From assembly GCA_044224905.1 (NCBI GenBank), contig JBGAJN010000003.1, forward strand, positions 372,001-436,000: 64,000 nt of DNA, read 5' to 3'. The position numbers and the translations under genes were made by a program. Positions 42,213 to 52,139 of this stretch are shown here, piece after piece. The stretch's first letter is position 1; each line of letters opens with the position of its first letter. Under the pieces are notes generated by a model. It made no database searches and was not told where the DNA came from. It saw only the letters and a program-made list of their open reading frames with translations. The DNA is from JBGAJN01 sp044224905. GTDB taxonomy: Bacteria; Verrucomicrobiota; Verrucomicrobiia; Limisphaerales; JBGAJN01.

Positions 42213-44741
42213 CTAGGCGGGAGAGGTGGTGGCTGCTGGTTGTGTAGCGAGAAACTGTTTGATTTGTTCAAACGATGCGCGGGCGGCTGCCAATTTTTCT
42301 GAAGCGCCGACTAATTGCTTTTCGTAGCCCATTTTTTCCAGTTCACGCAGGGAAGTAATGACTGCGACCATGCCGCAGGTGCTGCTTGCACCAACGCAAC
42401 TGTGAGCGAGCGCCCGCACATCATTCGCGGACTGGTTCTGAATCGCCACGTTGAGCTGTCCCAACTGCTTTTCCGTCTGCTTGTAGTAGATATCGACAAT
42501 CTCTCGGAAATTATTTAGGTCGCCTCCAGTCAGATAATTGAGCCGTTCCATATCGACTGGGGGCGTCGTGGTTGGGACGGCGACTGGCGGGACGGTCTGC
42601 ACCGGTTCTTTTCCGCCGGTAATCGCGGTGAAGGTGGCTGATCCTGGGGCAGTGTCGTGATGAGCGAGTGGTTGCTGAGGCGGCGGTGGCAGAACGGAGT
42701 CGTTGATCGCCTTCTTTCTGGCGACGGCGCCCCAGTTTTCCAGTGCCGCGATCAAGCTCTCAGGGCGAAGTGGCTTGGCGAGGTAGTCGTCCATTCCGGA
42801 CGCGAGGCACTTCTCGCGATCGCCGGCCATGGAGTTCGCCGTCATCGCAATAATTACGGGGCGGCTCTCCTTCGGGTGCTTTTGGCAAATTGTCTGAGTG
42901 GCAGTCAGTCCGTCCATCACTGGCATTTGCACGTCCATCAGAACGATGTCATAGGCGTTCTTTTCGACGGCGTCGACGGCCTGCTGCCCGTTACTGGCAA
43001 TATCCGCTTCGTAGCCCAGCTGCAGAAGCATCCGCGAACCGACCTTTTGGTTGATGTTGTTGTCATCGACCAAGAGCAACTTGAGAGGAAGGCGGGTGGC
43101 AAGAGTCGCGTCGGGCGTTTTGGTGGCGACGACCTGCGGTTCGGAAGTTTTCTTTCCGCGTTTCGCGTCTGCCAGCGCTTCCGCGAGTTGATGCGATTTG
43201 ATCGGCTTGGTGAGAACCGAGGTGAAGATCCCGGGGTTACTGCGAACCGCCGCTTCTTCGCCAAATGCGGCGAGAAGGATCATCGGCGGTGCTTGCGGCC
43301 CACGGAGCTTCTGGATCTCGCGAGCCAAATTGAACACGTTGGTTTCGGGGAGGGTAAGATCGACAACGGTGAGGTCGAAATGATCGGGCCCCGACAATTT
43401 GGCAAGAGCCTGTGCCGCGGACTCGCATTCAATCGCGGTGATGCCCCATGGATTTGTCAGCGCTACGATGGCGCGGCGAACGGTGGCGTTGTCGTCGATG
43501 ACGAGCAGACGTGAGCCCTGCAGTGAAGCAGTTGCCGGCGCGCTGCTCGCTGCGGGCTTTGCCGAAGTCTCGAGCGAGACGGAGAAGCAGAAGCGCGCGC
43601 CTTTGCCGAGCTCGCTCTCGACCCACATGCGGCCGTTCATTATTTCGACCAGACGCTTGCAGATGGCGAGTCCGAGTCCTGTGCCGCCGTATTCGCGAGT
43701 GATGGAGGTGTCGACTTGGCTGAATGACTGGAAAAGTTTGTTGAGCTTTTCCGGTTTGATCCCGATTCCGGTATCTTGAACGCAGAATTGGAGATCGAAC
43801 TTGGGACCTGCTGCGGAAGTTCCGGTTTGGCTCAAGCTCGGCGACTTTGAAGGTGTCGCGCTGATAAATACGAAGACCTCGCCTTTGGCGGTGAATTTAA
43901 CGCCGTTGCCGAGAAGATTGAGTATGATCTGACGCACGCGCGTGACATCGCCGATGATCGTTTCGGGTACTTCGCCGACGAGTTGATAACCGATGTCTAA
44001 GCCTTTCTCGGCGGCTTTGCTCGCGAGTAGATCCAGGCAGCTCTCGACACATTGACGGAGTTCGAACGGGCGTCGCTCAAGCTCGAGTTTCCCGGATTCG
44101 ATTTTGGAGAAATCAAGGATGTCGTTGATCACGGTCAGCAACGCGTCGCCGCTGTGCCGAATCGTTTCCACGAGCTCGCGTTGCGTTTTGGTCAGCTCAG
44201 TGTCGAGCAATAGGCGGGTCATTCCAATCACGCCGTTCATAGGCGTGCGGATTTCGTGACTCATGTTGGCCAAGAATTCCGATTTTGCGCGTGTAGATTC
44301 CTCGGCAGCGCAGCGTGCGGCTTCGAGTTTCTGATTCGCTTCGGCAAGTTCGTCCTGCAGCCGCTTGCTGCGTAGTGTGGCGCGAATGCGCGCGTGCAAC
44401 TCGGCGATTTGAAACGGCTTGGTGATGTAGTCGGTGGCGCCGAGTTCGAAGCCGCGAACTTTGTTCGACATGCTGATCCACGCAGTCAGCACGATGACGG
44501 GTACGCCGCTGGTTTCTGGACGAGCCTTCAACTCTTCCAAAACCATGAAGCCGTTCATTTCGGGAAGGCTCAAATCGAGAAGAATCAGATCGAAAGTTTG
44601 CTGGGTGGCAATCTCCAGGGCCTCGCGGCCAGAGCTGGCCGTAATCAGTTCGACCGATTCGCCCTCCAGACTGGCCGCCACGGCAAAACGCATGGCTGCA
44701 TCGTCATCGATCAAAAGAATTCGCGCGCTCGAAGAGCTCAT
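42213..44741 (-). CDS. Hybrid histidine kinase with N-terminal receiver (REC-HisKA-HATPase-REC-REC-Hpt)
   Basis: The 842-residue product starts with a receiver ('ARILLIDDDAAM', 'LILLDLSLPEMNG'), goes through a coiled coil to HisKA with H162 in 'ANMSHEIRTPMNG', an ATPase domain ('LLGNGVKFTAKGE', 'DTGIGIKPE', 'GTGLGLAI'), a weakly conserved receiver (about 410-535, 'VVDLTLPETN'), a full receiver (about 555-680, 'IVLMDVQMPVMDG', 'LAKPL') and an Hpt with H780 in 'ALAHSCVGASSTCG'. No sensory domain or membrane segment is visible, so the first receiver is probably the input. I use the ATG at 44741; a TTG at 44771 is an alternative. The upstream kinase gene ends 13 bp before that TTG. Confidence 0.93.
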   Translation of the reverse strand: MSSSSARILLIDDDAAMRFAVAASLEGESVELITASSGREALEIATQQTFDLILLDLSLPEMNGFMVLEELKARPETSGVPVIVLTAWISMSNKVRGFELGATDYITKPFQIAELHARIRATLRSKRLQDELAEANQKLEAARCAAEESTRAKSEFLANMSHEIRTPMNGVIGMTRLLLDTELTKTQRELVETIRHSGDALLTVINDILDFSKIESGKLELERRPFELRQCVESCLDLLASKAAEKGLDIGYQLVGEVPETIIGDVTRVRQIILNLLGNGVKFTAKGEVFVFISATPSKSPSLSQTGTSAAGPKFDLQFCVQDTGIGIKPEKLNKLFQSFSQVDTSITREYGGTGLGLAICKRLVEIMNGRMWVESELGKGARFCFSVSLETSAKPAASSAPATASLQGSRLLVIDDNATVRRAIVALTNPWGITAIECESAAQALAKLSGPDHFDLTVVDLTLPETNVFNLAREIQKLRGPQAPPMILLAAFGEEAAVRSNPGIFTSVLTKPIKSHQLAEALADAKRGKKTSEPQVVATKTPDATLATRLPLKLLLVDDNNINQKVGSRMLLQLGYEADIASNGQQAVDAVEKNAYDIVLMDVQMPVMDGLTATQTICQKHPKESRPVIIAMTANSMAGDREKCLASGMDDYLAKPLRPESLIAALENWGAVARKKAINDSVLPPPPQQPLAHHDTAPGSATFTAITGGKEPVQTVPPVAVPTTTPPVDMERLNYLTGGDLNNFREIVDIYYKQTEKQLGQLNVAIQNQSANDVRALAHSCVGASSTCGMVAVITSLRELEKMGYEKQLVGASEKLAAARASFEQIKQFLATQPAATTSPA

Positions 44742-44783
44742 TTGGACTAGCTCATCGGCTTCTGGCGGCAAAACTGAACCTGA

Positions 44784-47700
44784 TTAGGTTTTTGCGCCGA
44801 ATTTTCGCTTCTCGTATTCGAGGATGGCTCGCACGCGTGAGAATTCCGCGGCCACCGCATCGATCTGAACCGGATCCAAGGAGGTCGTTTCGCTCTTCGC
44901 CTGCGTTTCCAGCAAGCCGCAAATTTTACCAAGCGGACGCGCTCCGAGGTTGGTCGCGCTGCCTTTCAGGCTGTGCGCCGCGATGCGAACTGCGGCGCGG
45001 TCGTTATTCGCGTGCCCCGTGCGCATTTTTTCAATTTGTGCCGGCGCATCGGTTAAGAACAAATCGATCAACTCCACCACCGGATTCGGTTGGCCGGGTT
45101 CTTGAAGTTCGGCCAGTGCCGATAACGTAGTGAGATCCAGACATTCCGCGTCCGTGGGCGAAGAAGCTTGGGTCAACACCTGCAAGCGTGCGTTCTCGAC
45201 GCCGCGTTCGATCGCGCTCTTCAACTTGCTGAGTTGGACGGGCTTCACGATGTAGTCATCCATCCCCGCGCCGATGCATTGCTCTCGATCACCGAGCAAC
45301 GCGTTCGCGGTCATGGCGATGATGTAGGTGCGACGTCGGCTCTCGGCGGGCAGAGATGCCTCGCGTTGGCGAACCGCGCGCGTGGTGTTGAATCCGTCCA
45401 TCTCCGGCATCTGACAATCCATCAAGATGATGTCGTAGTGTTGCCGCTCAAGCGCCGCGAGGGCTTCGCGACCGTTGCTTACGGCGTCGGCGGTGTGGCC
45501 GAGTTTTCGCAACTGCTGCAGCGCGACCTTTTGATTCACGACATTGTCCTCGGCCAGAAGAATACGCGAACTGATCGCCGTGCTTTCGTTCTCTGGACGA
45601 CTGAACTCCGTCGGTTCGTCATGATCCCGCGGCAGGTCGACCGTCTCGGTGCCTTCACCAAGAATCACCGCTTTGAGGCAGTTCAACAACCGTGACTGCT
45701 TGATGGGTTTGGAAAGTTTCGCGCCGATTTCCTTCCGTTGGAGAATTGAGGCGTCCAACTTTTCGTTAAGCGGTGTTAGCAGGATGACGTTGGATTGACG
45801 AAGGGTTTCGTCGGCGGCGATGGCGGTGGCGAGATCGAGGCCGCTTTGGCCGGGCAACTCCAGATCCGCGATGACAATCTTGTACGGGTTCCCGAGCTTG
45901 GCTTCGCGGCGCATCGCCTCCAGCGCCTCTCCAGCCGTGGCGACGGCGTCGGCGGGAATTTGAAACGCAAACAGTTCCGCCCGGAGGAATTGCCGTTGAA
46001 CGGTGTTGTCTTCGACGACGAGGGCTCGCGTCGGAGGAAACGTGAAGCGCTGGTTCGAGGTCGCGGAGGTTGGCTGCTTTTTCAGCGCCAGAGTGAACCA
46101 GAAAGTGGATCCTTTGCCGGGCGTGCTCTCGACGCCGATTTGGCCGTGCATCAACTCGACCAGTTGTTTCGAGATTGCCAAGCCCAGTCCGGTGCCGCCG
46201 AACTTTCGCGCCATCGAACTATCGGCTTGGGTGAAAGCCTGAAAGATCTTCGACTGAATTTCGGGTGAAATTCCAATGCCGGTGTCCGTGACTTGAACCT
46301 TCAGCACGAGGTCCGTGTCCGTCTCGCTCTGCTTCATCACGCGAACCACGACTTCGCCGTGCTCGGTGAACTTCACCGCGTTGCCGACGAGATTGGTGAG
46401 CACCTGGCGGAAACGTCCGGGGTCACCGCAAACGGCCGTCGGGACTTCCGGCGGCAAATATGACAGCAGCTCGATGCCTTTCTTCTGGGCGCGATCCGCG
46501 AGGAGTTCCACCGTCGCTTCTACCGCATCTCGCAGATCAAAGTCGATTGACTCGAACACCAGCTTGCCGGCTTCAATCTTGGAGAAATCGAGGATGTCAT
46601 TGATGATCGTGAGCAACGCCTCGGCGCTCGTGCGAATAGTCTCGGCAAAGTCGCGCTGCTTGGCGTTGAGGCGCGTGTCGAGCAACAGGCCGATCATTCC
46701 CTGAATGCCGTTCATCGGCGTGCGGATCTCGTGACTCATCGTCGCGAGGAATTGCGACTTCTGTCGGGCGAGTTCCAACGCGGCGTCGCGGTTCAGTTGA
46801 AGTTCCGCCTCGATCCGCATCAGTTCGGTGATGTCGCGGGAAATTCCGATGATGCCCGTGACCTCGCCGGCCTGACTGTAGATGGGAACCTTGGTGACCG
46901 ACGCCCAGATTTGTGTGCCGTCGGGATTGAACTGCTGCTCCACCTTGTTGATCAACGGCACGCCGGTTTGGATGATCCGTTGTTCGTCCGCGAAGAACTC
47001 TTCGGCCTTCTCGCGTGAGTGGAAATCAAAATCTGTTTTGCCGACAACTTGCTCGGGATCTTCGAGCCCGAGGCGAGTCGCGAGGGCCTTGCTGCAGCGG
47101 AGAAAGCGCGATTGCGTGTCTTTGAAGGAGATCCGATCGGGCACGTTGTCTAGCAGCGCGCGCAACAAATCACGTTCGCGAGCGAGTGCTTGTTCCGTGC
47201 GCTTCTGTTCCGTGACGTCCCAAAACATGCCTTGAATGCCGATTACTCGGTTCTGGGAATCGCATAGCGGGGTCTTGATGACGTGAACGTAGAGTTTATT
47301 CCCGTCCTGACTCTGAAACTCTTCGACGGTGTCGAAGGTCTCCTTTGTCTCCATCACGCGACGGTCGTCGGCGAGATACTTTTCCGCGAGATCGGCTGGA
47401 GAGAAATCGAAATCAGTCCGACCGATGATCTGATCGAGCGGGCGTTTGAACGCGGCGCAGAAGCGTTGGTTGGCAAAGGTAAACCGGCCACGTCGATCCT
47501 TGCGGAAGATGTTTTGCGGAAGACTCTCGACGAGCGAATGGTAAAGAAGTTCGGAGTCCCGCAGGGCTTGTTCGGATTTCTTGCGCTCCGTTACGTCCTG
47601 AACGGTTCCTTCGTATCTGAGCAGTTGTCCGTTGCTATCGCGGACGGCGCGGGCGTTTTCCGAAATCCAAATGACTTTGCCATCGCGGCGGTAGACCTGT

Positions 47701-49304
47701 GATTCGAAGTCGGAGATGACTTCGCGTTCTTGCATGAGGCGCGCAAATTGCGCCCGGCGATTGTCGTCAACGTAGAGCTGATGGCGGATATCGCTGATCG
47801 CGGTCATCAACTGTTCCGGCGAATCGTAGCCGTAGATGCTGGCGAGCATTTTGTTCGCAGCGAGGTAACGGCCGTCAGGAGTGGTTTGGAAAATGCCTTC
47901 GGTGGCATTGTCGAAAATGCTGTGGTACTTCTGCTCCGCGGTTCGCAGCGTGTCTTCGAAACTCTTTCGATTCGTGACGTCCTCAGCGATGCCGGCGATT
48001 CGGATCACTTCGCCGGCGGAATTCTTCACGGGATACCCGCGATCGCGAATCCAGCGAATCGTTCCGTCGGGACGAACGATCCGATACTCTTCGTCATAAC
48101 CGCCGGCGGGAGCATTTTTGAGGAATGATGCTTCCACGCGCGGGCGGTCGTCTGGATGAATCGAGTCGATCCAGTCGAGCGCGTTTTCATACAGGCTCTG
48201 CGTAGTGCGACCCCAGATGCTTTGATACGTGGGGCTGACAAAGAGCACGCGATGATCGCGCCAGTCGGTGAGCCAGATAACTTCGGGAATGTGCTCTGCG
48301 ACTTCGCGGAACTGAATCTCGCTCTCGCGAAGTTCATCCTCGGTCTGCTTGAAGATCGTGAGATCCGTCAGCGCGCCCTGAAGACCCGCGAAATTTCCAT
48401 CGTGATCGAGAATGGGAGTTCGTGATGCGCGGACAAACCGCTTTCCTCGCGCGAGAGCGATCTCGAGAAACTCCTCGGTCGGGCGGTTTTCCTGACGCAG
48501 CGTGTTCTCGCTTGCGGCGAAAGACTTCGCAGCGGGCTCGGGAAGTAGCTCAGCGTCCGTGTGTCCGATGACGTCTGGCAGGCGTTTGCCGAGGAGGTCG
48601 CAAAAGTCGTCGTTGGCAAAGGTGTAGCGTCCGGCCGTATCCTTGCGAAAGATGGCGATGGGTAAGGTTTCGACCAGTGACGAATACAGCGCCTGCGAGT
48701 CACTGCGTTCTTCATCGGCGCGATGAAACTTTTTATTCGCGTCATCGAGTTCGGCCACTTTCAGTCGCAGATCGAGCTGCGCCGTGACTTGCCGCGCGAG
48801 GATTTGAAGTGCGGTCGATTGTTCCTCAGACAGCTTTCGCGGCTGGCGATCCATGACGCACAGCACGCCCAGCGCGAATCCTTCCGAAGTGAGCAGGGGA
48901 GCGCCGGCGTAAAAACGGACGTGCGGATCGCCTGTTACCAACGGATTGTTTGCGAATCGCTCGTCCTTGGTGGTGTCCTCGACGACCATCAGACCGGTTC
49001 GCAAAATCGCGTGGCCGCACATCGAAATATCGCGCGGAGTTTCCGTTGCGGTGATGCCGACGCGGGCTTTAAACCACTGGCGCTTCTCGTCGACGAGCGT
49101 CACCGTGGCCATGGGGGCCTGACAAAGTTGAGCGGCGAGCTTGGCAAGATCGTCGAACGCGGCCTCAGGAACCGTGTCGAGGATTTGGTACTGGCGGAGG
49201 ATTCTCAGCCGTTGAGCTTCGTTCGCGGGTAACGGCGGCGCTTTCACGAATTGGGTTGTGACGTCTGGTGACCGCACCAGCGGCAACCGTCGCCAACCTG
49301 TCAC
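44784..49304 (-). CDS. Giant hybrid histidine kinase (GAF-PAS x5-HisKA-HATPase-REC-REC-Hpt)
   Basis: This 1506-residue protein is the largest in the window. A GAF domain of the 'SMCGHAIL' type (about 35-180) is followed by five PAS domains: two of a shared form ('ETLPIAIFRKDTAGRYTFAN' and 'ESLPQNIFRKDRRGRFTFAN'), two with PAC motifs, and one with 'NVPDRISFKDTQSRFLRCS'. HisKA has H858 in 'TMSHEIRTPMNG'; the ATPase domain ('GTGLGLAI') follows, then two receivers ('VIADLELPGQSG' and 'IILMDCQMPEMDG') and an Hpt with H1444 in 'AAHSLKGSATNLG'. No membrane segment. The GTG start at 49304 is uncertain; other GTG codons lie at 49277 and 49247. Confidence 0.93.
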   Translation of the reverse strand: MTGWRRLPLVRSPDVTTQFVKAPPLPANEAQRLRILRQYQILDTVPEAAFDDLAKLAAQLCQAPMATVTLVDEKRQWFKARVGITATETPRDISMCGHAILRTGLMVVEDTTKDERFANNPLVTGDPHVRFYAGAPLLTSEGFALGVLCVMDRQPRKLSEEQSTALQILARQVTAQLDLRLKVAELDDANKKFHRADEERSDSQALYSSLVETLPIAIFRKDTAGRYTFANDDFCDLLGKRLPDVIGHTDAELLPEPAAKSFAASENTLRQENRPTEEFLEIALARGKRFVRASRTPILDHDGNFAGLQGALTDLTIFKQTEDELRESEIQFREVAEHIPEVIWLTDWRDHRVLFVSPTYQSIWGRTTQSLYENALDWIDSIHPDDRPRVEASFLKNAPAGGYDEEYRIVRPDGTIRWIRDRGYPVKNSAGEVIRIAGIAEDVTNRKSFEDTLRTAEQKYHSIFDNATEGIFQTTPDGRYLAANKMLASIYGYDSPEQLMTAISDIRHQLYVDDNRRAQFARLMQEREVISDFESQVYRRDGKVIWISENARAVRDSNGQLLRYEGTVQDVTERKKSEQALRDSELLYHSLVESLPQNIFRKDRRGRFTFANQRFCAAFKRPLDQIIGRTDFDFSPADLAEKYLADDRRVMETKETFDTVEEFQSQDGNKLYVHVIKTPLCDSQNRVIGIQGMFWDVTEQKRTEQALARERDLLRALLDNVPDRISFKDTQSRFLRCSKALATRLGLEDPEQVVGKTDFDFHSREKAEEFFADEQRIIQTGVPLINKVEQQFNPDGTQIWASVTKVPIYSQAGEVTGIIGISRDITELMRIEAELQLNRDAALELARQKSQFLATMSHEIRTPMNGIQGMIGLLLDTRLNAKQRDFAETIRTSAEALLTIINDILDFSKIEAGKLVFESIDFDLRDAVEATVELLADRAQKKGIELLSYLPPEVPTAVCGDPGRFRQVLTNLVGNAVKFTEHGEVVVRVMKQSETDTDLVLKVQVTDTGIGISPEIQSKIFQAFTQADSSMARKFGGTGLGLAISKQLVELMHGQIGVESTPGKGSTFWFTLALKKQPTSATSNQRFTFPPTRALVVEDNTVQRQFLRAELFAFQIPADAVATAGEALEAMRREAKLGNPYKIVIADLELPGQSGLDLATAIAADETLRQSNVILLTPLNEKLDASILQRKEIGAKLSKPIKQSRLLNCLKAVILGEGTETVDLPRDHDEPTEFSRPENESTAISSRILLAEDNVVNQKVALQQLRKLGHTADAVSNGREALAALERQHYDIILMDCQMPEMDGFNTTRAVRQREASLPAESRRRTYIIAMTANALLGDREQCIGAGMDDYIVKPVQLSKLKSAIERGVENARLQVLTQASSPTDAECLDLTTLSALAELQEPGQPNPVVELIDLFLTDAPAQIEKMRTGHANNDRAAVRIAAHSLKGSATNLGARPLGKICGLLETQAKSETTSLDPVQIDAVAAEFSRVRAILEYEKRKFGAKT

Positions 49305-49343
49305 GTGCCCAACTCGTTGGCAAGGGTCTTTGGGCCCGCGTGC

Positions 49344-49790
49344 TTAAGCGGCAGTGAGCAGCTTGTCCATCTTGGCGAGCAGCTTGTCGAACTCGAGGGG
49401 TTTGGTGAAGATGGCATTCGCTCCCGAAGACATCACGCGTTCGTGAGTTTCAGGGGTCGTGTCCGCCGTGACGACAATGATGGGAATCGTTTTGCACTGT
49501 TCCAGCCGCTGCAACCATTCGAGCATCTTGAAACCGTCCCACTCCACTGAACCGAAATTCGGCCCGTTCGCATAGTGGAGGTCGAGCAGAACCAAGTCAG
49601 GCAAGACGATTGCAATCTGCTGAACGACGCGATTAACCTCGGTGACGGTGACGACTTCGTAACCGGATGCAGCGAGTTTCAGCGAGAGAACTTTGAGTAC
49701 AACGAGGTTGTCGTCGGCGAGCAGGATGCGCTTCTTGATCCGCGGTTCGGCGATTTGCGGTCCCGGAATGGTGGATGCAGGCGTGGCCAT
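49344..49790 (-). CDS. Single-domain response regulator with loop insertion
   Basis: A 148-residue receiver: acid pocket D26-D27 ('LLADDN'), phospho-acceptor D70 ('VLLDLHY'), T108 ('VVTAD') and K130 ('IFTKPLEF'). Between D70 and the usual 'DGF' turn lie 16 residues in place of 8 ('HYANGPNFGSVEWDG'), so the loop next to the phosphorylation site is enlarged. Helix-4 and strand-5 switch residues look intact. It is the gene just before the giant hybrid kinase in the same direction (39 bp) and 5 bp after the Sel1 gene. It has no output domain and probably acts as a shuttle or brake in this relay. Confidence 0.92.
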   Translation of the reverse strand: MATPASTIPGPQIAEPRIKKRILLADDNLVVLKVLSLKLAASGYEVVTVTEVNRVVQQIAIVLPDLVLLDLHYANGPNFGSVEWDGFKMLEWLQRLEQCKTIPIIVVTADTTPETHERVMSSGANAIFTKPLEFDKLLAKMDKLLTAA

Positions 49791-49795
49791 TTGAA

Positions 49796-50488
49796 TTATC
49801 CGTTTGAAAGTATTTCAGCGGCTCGGCGGTTTCCTTCGTCCACTTGTTCGGAAGTTAATTGCGCGAAAACGATGTCCCGGCACTCGATTCCATTGGGGTC
49901 ATTTTGGGCCGCCGAAATGACGAACCACTTGTAAGCTTCCACAGGATCGCGAATGACTCCGTCGCCTTGGAAGTACAGTGCACCGAGAAAGTATTGAGCT
50001 TGCGCGCTCCCACGGTTCGCCGCCAAAAGGTACCACTCTGCCGCGCCGGTGAAGCTCTGATCGATCGATTGGCCATACTCGTGCATCATGCCGATATGGA
50101 ATGCCGCTTCCGCATGGCCGTTGTCGGCGGCAACTTTGAAATGTCGGAGAGCTTGGTTGAAATCCCGATCCATGCCCAAGCCCTGGTAGAACATGCTTCC
50201 GAGATTGAAGACGGCGTCGACGTAGTCGTTGTCAATCGCCTGGCGGAACCACTGCGCGGCTTCGGCGTAATCCCGGTTGACTCCGTGACCGTGTTGAAAA
50301 AGCAGTCCGAGGAGATTCTGTTCGGCAGGGCGACCTTTGCGCGCGAGGGAAACGATTCGTTTTACGTCCGCTTCGCTGAGCGATGCGTTAAAGGCATTCG
50401 ATGATGACAAGAAACCCCCGCCAGATCCGCCACTTTTAGGAGTGGCGTCGGACGTCCCGTCGTCGAGACTTTCAAATAGGCCAAACAT
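49796..50488 (-). CDS. Sel1-repeat protein
   Basis: The 230-residue product has about four Sel1-like repeats (TPR-like, 36 residues) at about 55-200: 'GLLFQHGHGVNRDYAEAAQWFRQA', 'GSMFYQGLGMDRDFNQALRHFKVA', 'GMMHEYGQSIDQSFTGAAEWYLLA' and 'GALYFQGDGVIRDPVEAYKWFVIS'. The start is Gly/Ser-rich and cytoplasmic; I used the ATG at 50488 since upstream residues to 50527 look unnatural. Sel1 proteins act as adaptors in signalling. It heads the phosphorelay block, 5 bp before the receiver gene, so it may be the block's protein partner. That is inference. Confidence 0.88.
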   Translation of the reverse strand: MFGLFESLDDGTSDATPKSGGSGGGFLSSSNAFNASLSEADVKRIVSLARKGRPAEQNLLGLLFQHGHGVNRDYAEAAQWFRQAIDNDYVDAVFNLGSMFYQGLGMDRDFNQALRHFKVAADNGHAEAAFHIGMMHEYGQSIDQSFTGAAEWYLLAANRGSAQAQYFLGALYFQGDGVIRDPVEAYKWFVISAAQNDPNGIECRDIVFAQLTSEQVDEGNRRAAEILSNG

Positions 50489-50686
50489 GAAACTTCTGCT
50501 GGTTGGTCTATCGGCTGAATTCCCCAAACATTTACCGTCGATTTTAGAATCCGCCGGTTCCGTTACGTCAGGCCATCATTTGTCCGAGGTTTGGTAGAAT
50601 TCTGCCGATGATTAATGAGGTTTTATCTTGCGAACCGTCGGCGAAATCCCGCTGACTAAAAACATGACACCTTTCGTCATAAGACC

Positions 50687-52117
50687 ATGAGCCAACCTGC
50701 CTATAATTTGGCGTCCTGCTTCTTTACCCGCCGGGACTTTCTTTCTCGCTGCGGAATGGGCATGGGCAGCTTGGGCCTCGCGGGCTTGCTGTCCGAGGGC
50801 GGCTGGAATGCGGCGTCAGCCACCGGACTCAGTCCGCTGCTGCCGAAAGCTCCCCATTTTCCCGCCAAGGCCAAACGCGTTATCCACATCTTCCTCCAAG
50901 GCGGCCCGTCGCACGTCGATACGTTTGATCCCAAGCCGGCGCTGACAAAATACGACGGCAAGCTGGTCAAGGAAGTATCCAAGCACGCCAACAACAACGG
51001 CGCGGCGTTTGGCTCGCCGTTCAAGTTTCAAAAGTACGGGAAATGCGGGACCGAGGTCAGCGAAGTATTTGCCAAGACCGCAGAGCATATCGACTCCATC
51101 GCCGTGATCCGCTCGATGCACACCGCGACCCCGGGCCATGAAGCGTCGATGATGTTGGTGAACTGTGGCAACGAGCGCCTTGCGCGTCCGAGTCTTGGCT
51201 CGTGGGTGACGTACGGTCTCGGCACGGAGAATCAAAATCTCCCAGGCTTCATCGCGATGATGCCGAACGGGCGACCGTTGCAAGGTGATCAAAACTGGCA
51301 GAGCGCTTTTCTGCCCGGCATTTTTCAAGGCAACTTCGTCGACACGAAACACACGCAGGTGGAGAAGTTGATCGAGTTCATCCGCAACAACGCCGAATCT
51401 CCAGCGGAGCAACGTCGCCAACTCGACTTACTCCAGCGTCTCAACGAGGAGCACAGCCGCAAACGTTCGCATGACTCCCAACTCGAAGCGCGCATTCAGA
51501 CCTTCGAGACTGCTTTCCGCATGCAGGTGGAAGCCACTGATGCTTTCGACATCAACAAAGAACCCGAAGCGGTGCGCAAACGCTACGGTGAAGGGGCGCA
51601 AGCGCGGCAGATGTTGATCGCGCGGCGATTGCTCGAACGCGGCGTGCGTTTCGTGCAGGTGTGGCAGGCGGCGTGGGATCATCACAGTCAGATTGAGACC
51701 GGCATTCGCAGCGCCGCGAAAGAGATCGACCAACCGATCAACGCGTTGCTGACGGATTTGAAGGAACGCGGATTACTCGACGAGACGCTTGTTATTTTCG
51801 CCGGAGAATTCGGCCGAACACCGACCGTCGATTTGAACCAGAACGTCGATCAGAGCAAAGGCAAGGGGCGCGATCACAACAACCGCGGTTTTTCTATCTG
51901 GATGGCGGGCGGTGGCGTGAAGGGCGGCATCACCTATGGCGAGACCGACGAATTTGGTTTCGAGGCCGTCGTGAACAAAGTCGATGTCCCCGATTTCCAC
52001 GCTACGATTCTGCACCTGCTCGGATTCGATCACACGAAACTCACCTACCATTACGCCGGTCGCGACTTCCGTCTCACGAATCTCACCGGCGAAGTCGTGA
52101 AAGACATCATCGCGTGA
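50687..52117 (+). CDS. DUF1501 exported protein (Tat signal)
   Basis: The 476-residue protein has a twin-arginine signal 'TRRDFLSRCGMGMGSLGLAGLL' and the DUF1501 sequence: 'RVIHIFLQGGPSHVDTFDPKP', 'TPGHEASMMLVNCGNERLARPSLGSWVTYGLG', 'FAGEFGRTPTVDLNQ', 'KGRDHNNRGFSIWMAGGGVKGGITYGETDEFGF' and 'LLGFDHTKLTYHYAGRDFRLT'. This is a sulfatase/alkaline-phosphatase-like fold without a defined substrate. DUF1501 genes are paired with PSD1-type cytochrome genes throughout Planctomycetes and Verrucomicrobia, as here (22 bp). They probably act together in the periplasm. Electron transfer linked to polymer breakdown is often supposed but not shown. Confidence 0.94.
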   Translation: MSQPAYNLASCFFTRRDFLSRCGMGMGSLGLAGLLSEGGWNAASATGLSPLLPKAPHFPAKAKRVIHIFLQGGPSHVDTFDPKPALTKYDGKLVKEVSKHANNNGAAFGSPFKFQKYGKCGTEVSEVFAKTAEHIDSIAVIRSMHTATPGHEASMMLVNCGNERLARPSLGSWVTYGLGTENQNLPGFIAMMPNGRPLQGDQNWQSAFLPGIFQGNFVDTKHTQVEKLIEFIRNNAESPAEQRRQLDLLQRLNEEHSRKRSHDSQLEARIQTFETAFRMQVEATDAFDINKEPEAVRKRYGEGAQARQMLIARRLLERGVRFVQVWQAAWDHHSQIETGIRSAAKEIDQPINALLTDLKERGLLDETLVIFAGEFGRTPTVDLNQNVDQSKGKGRDHNNRGFSIWMAGGGVKGGITYGETDEFGFEAVVNKVDVPDFHATILHLLGFDHTKLTYHYAGRDFRLTNLTGEVVKDIIA

Positions 52118-52139
52118 TCGTCCGAGATCTTGATTCCGA

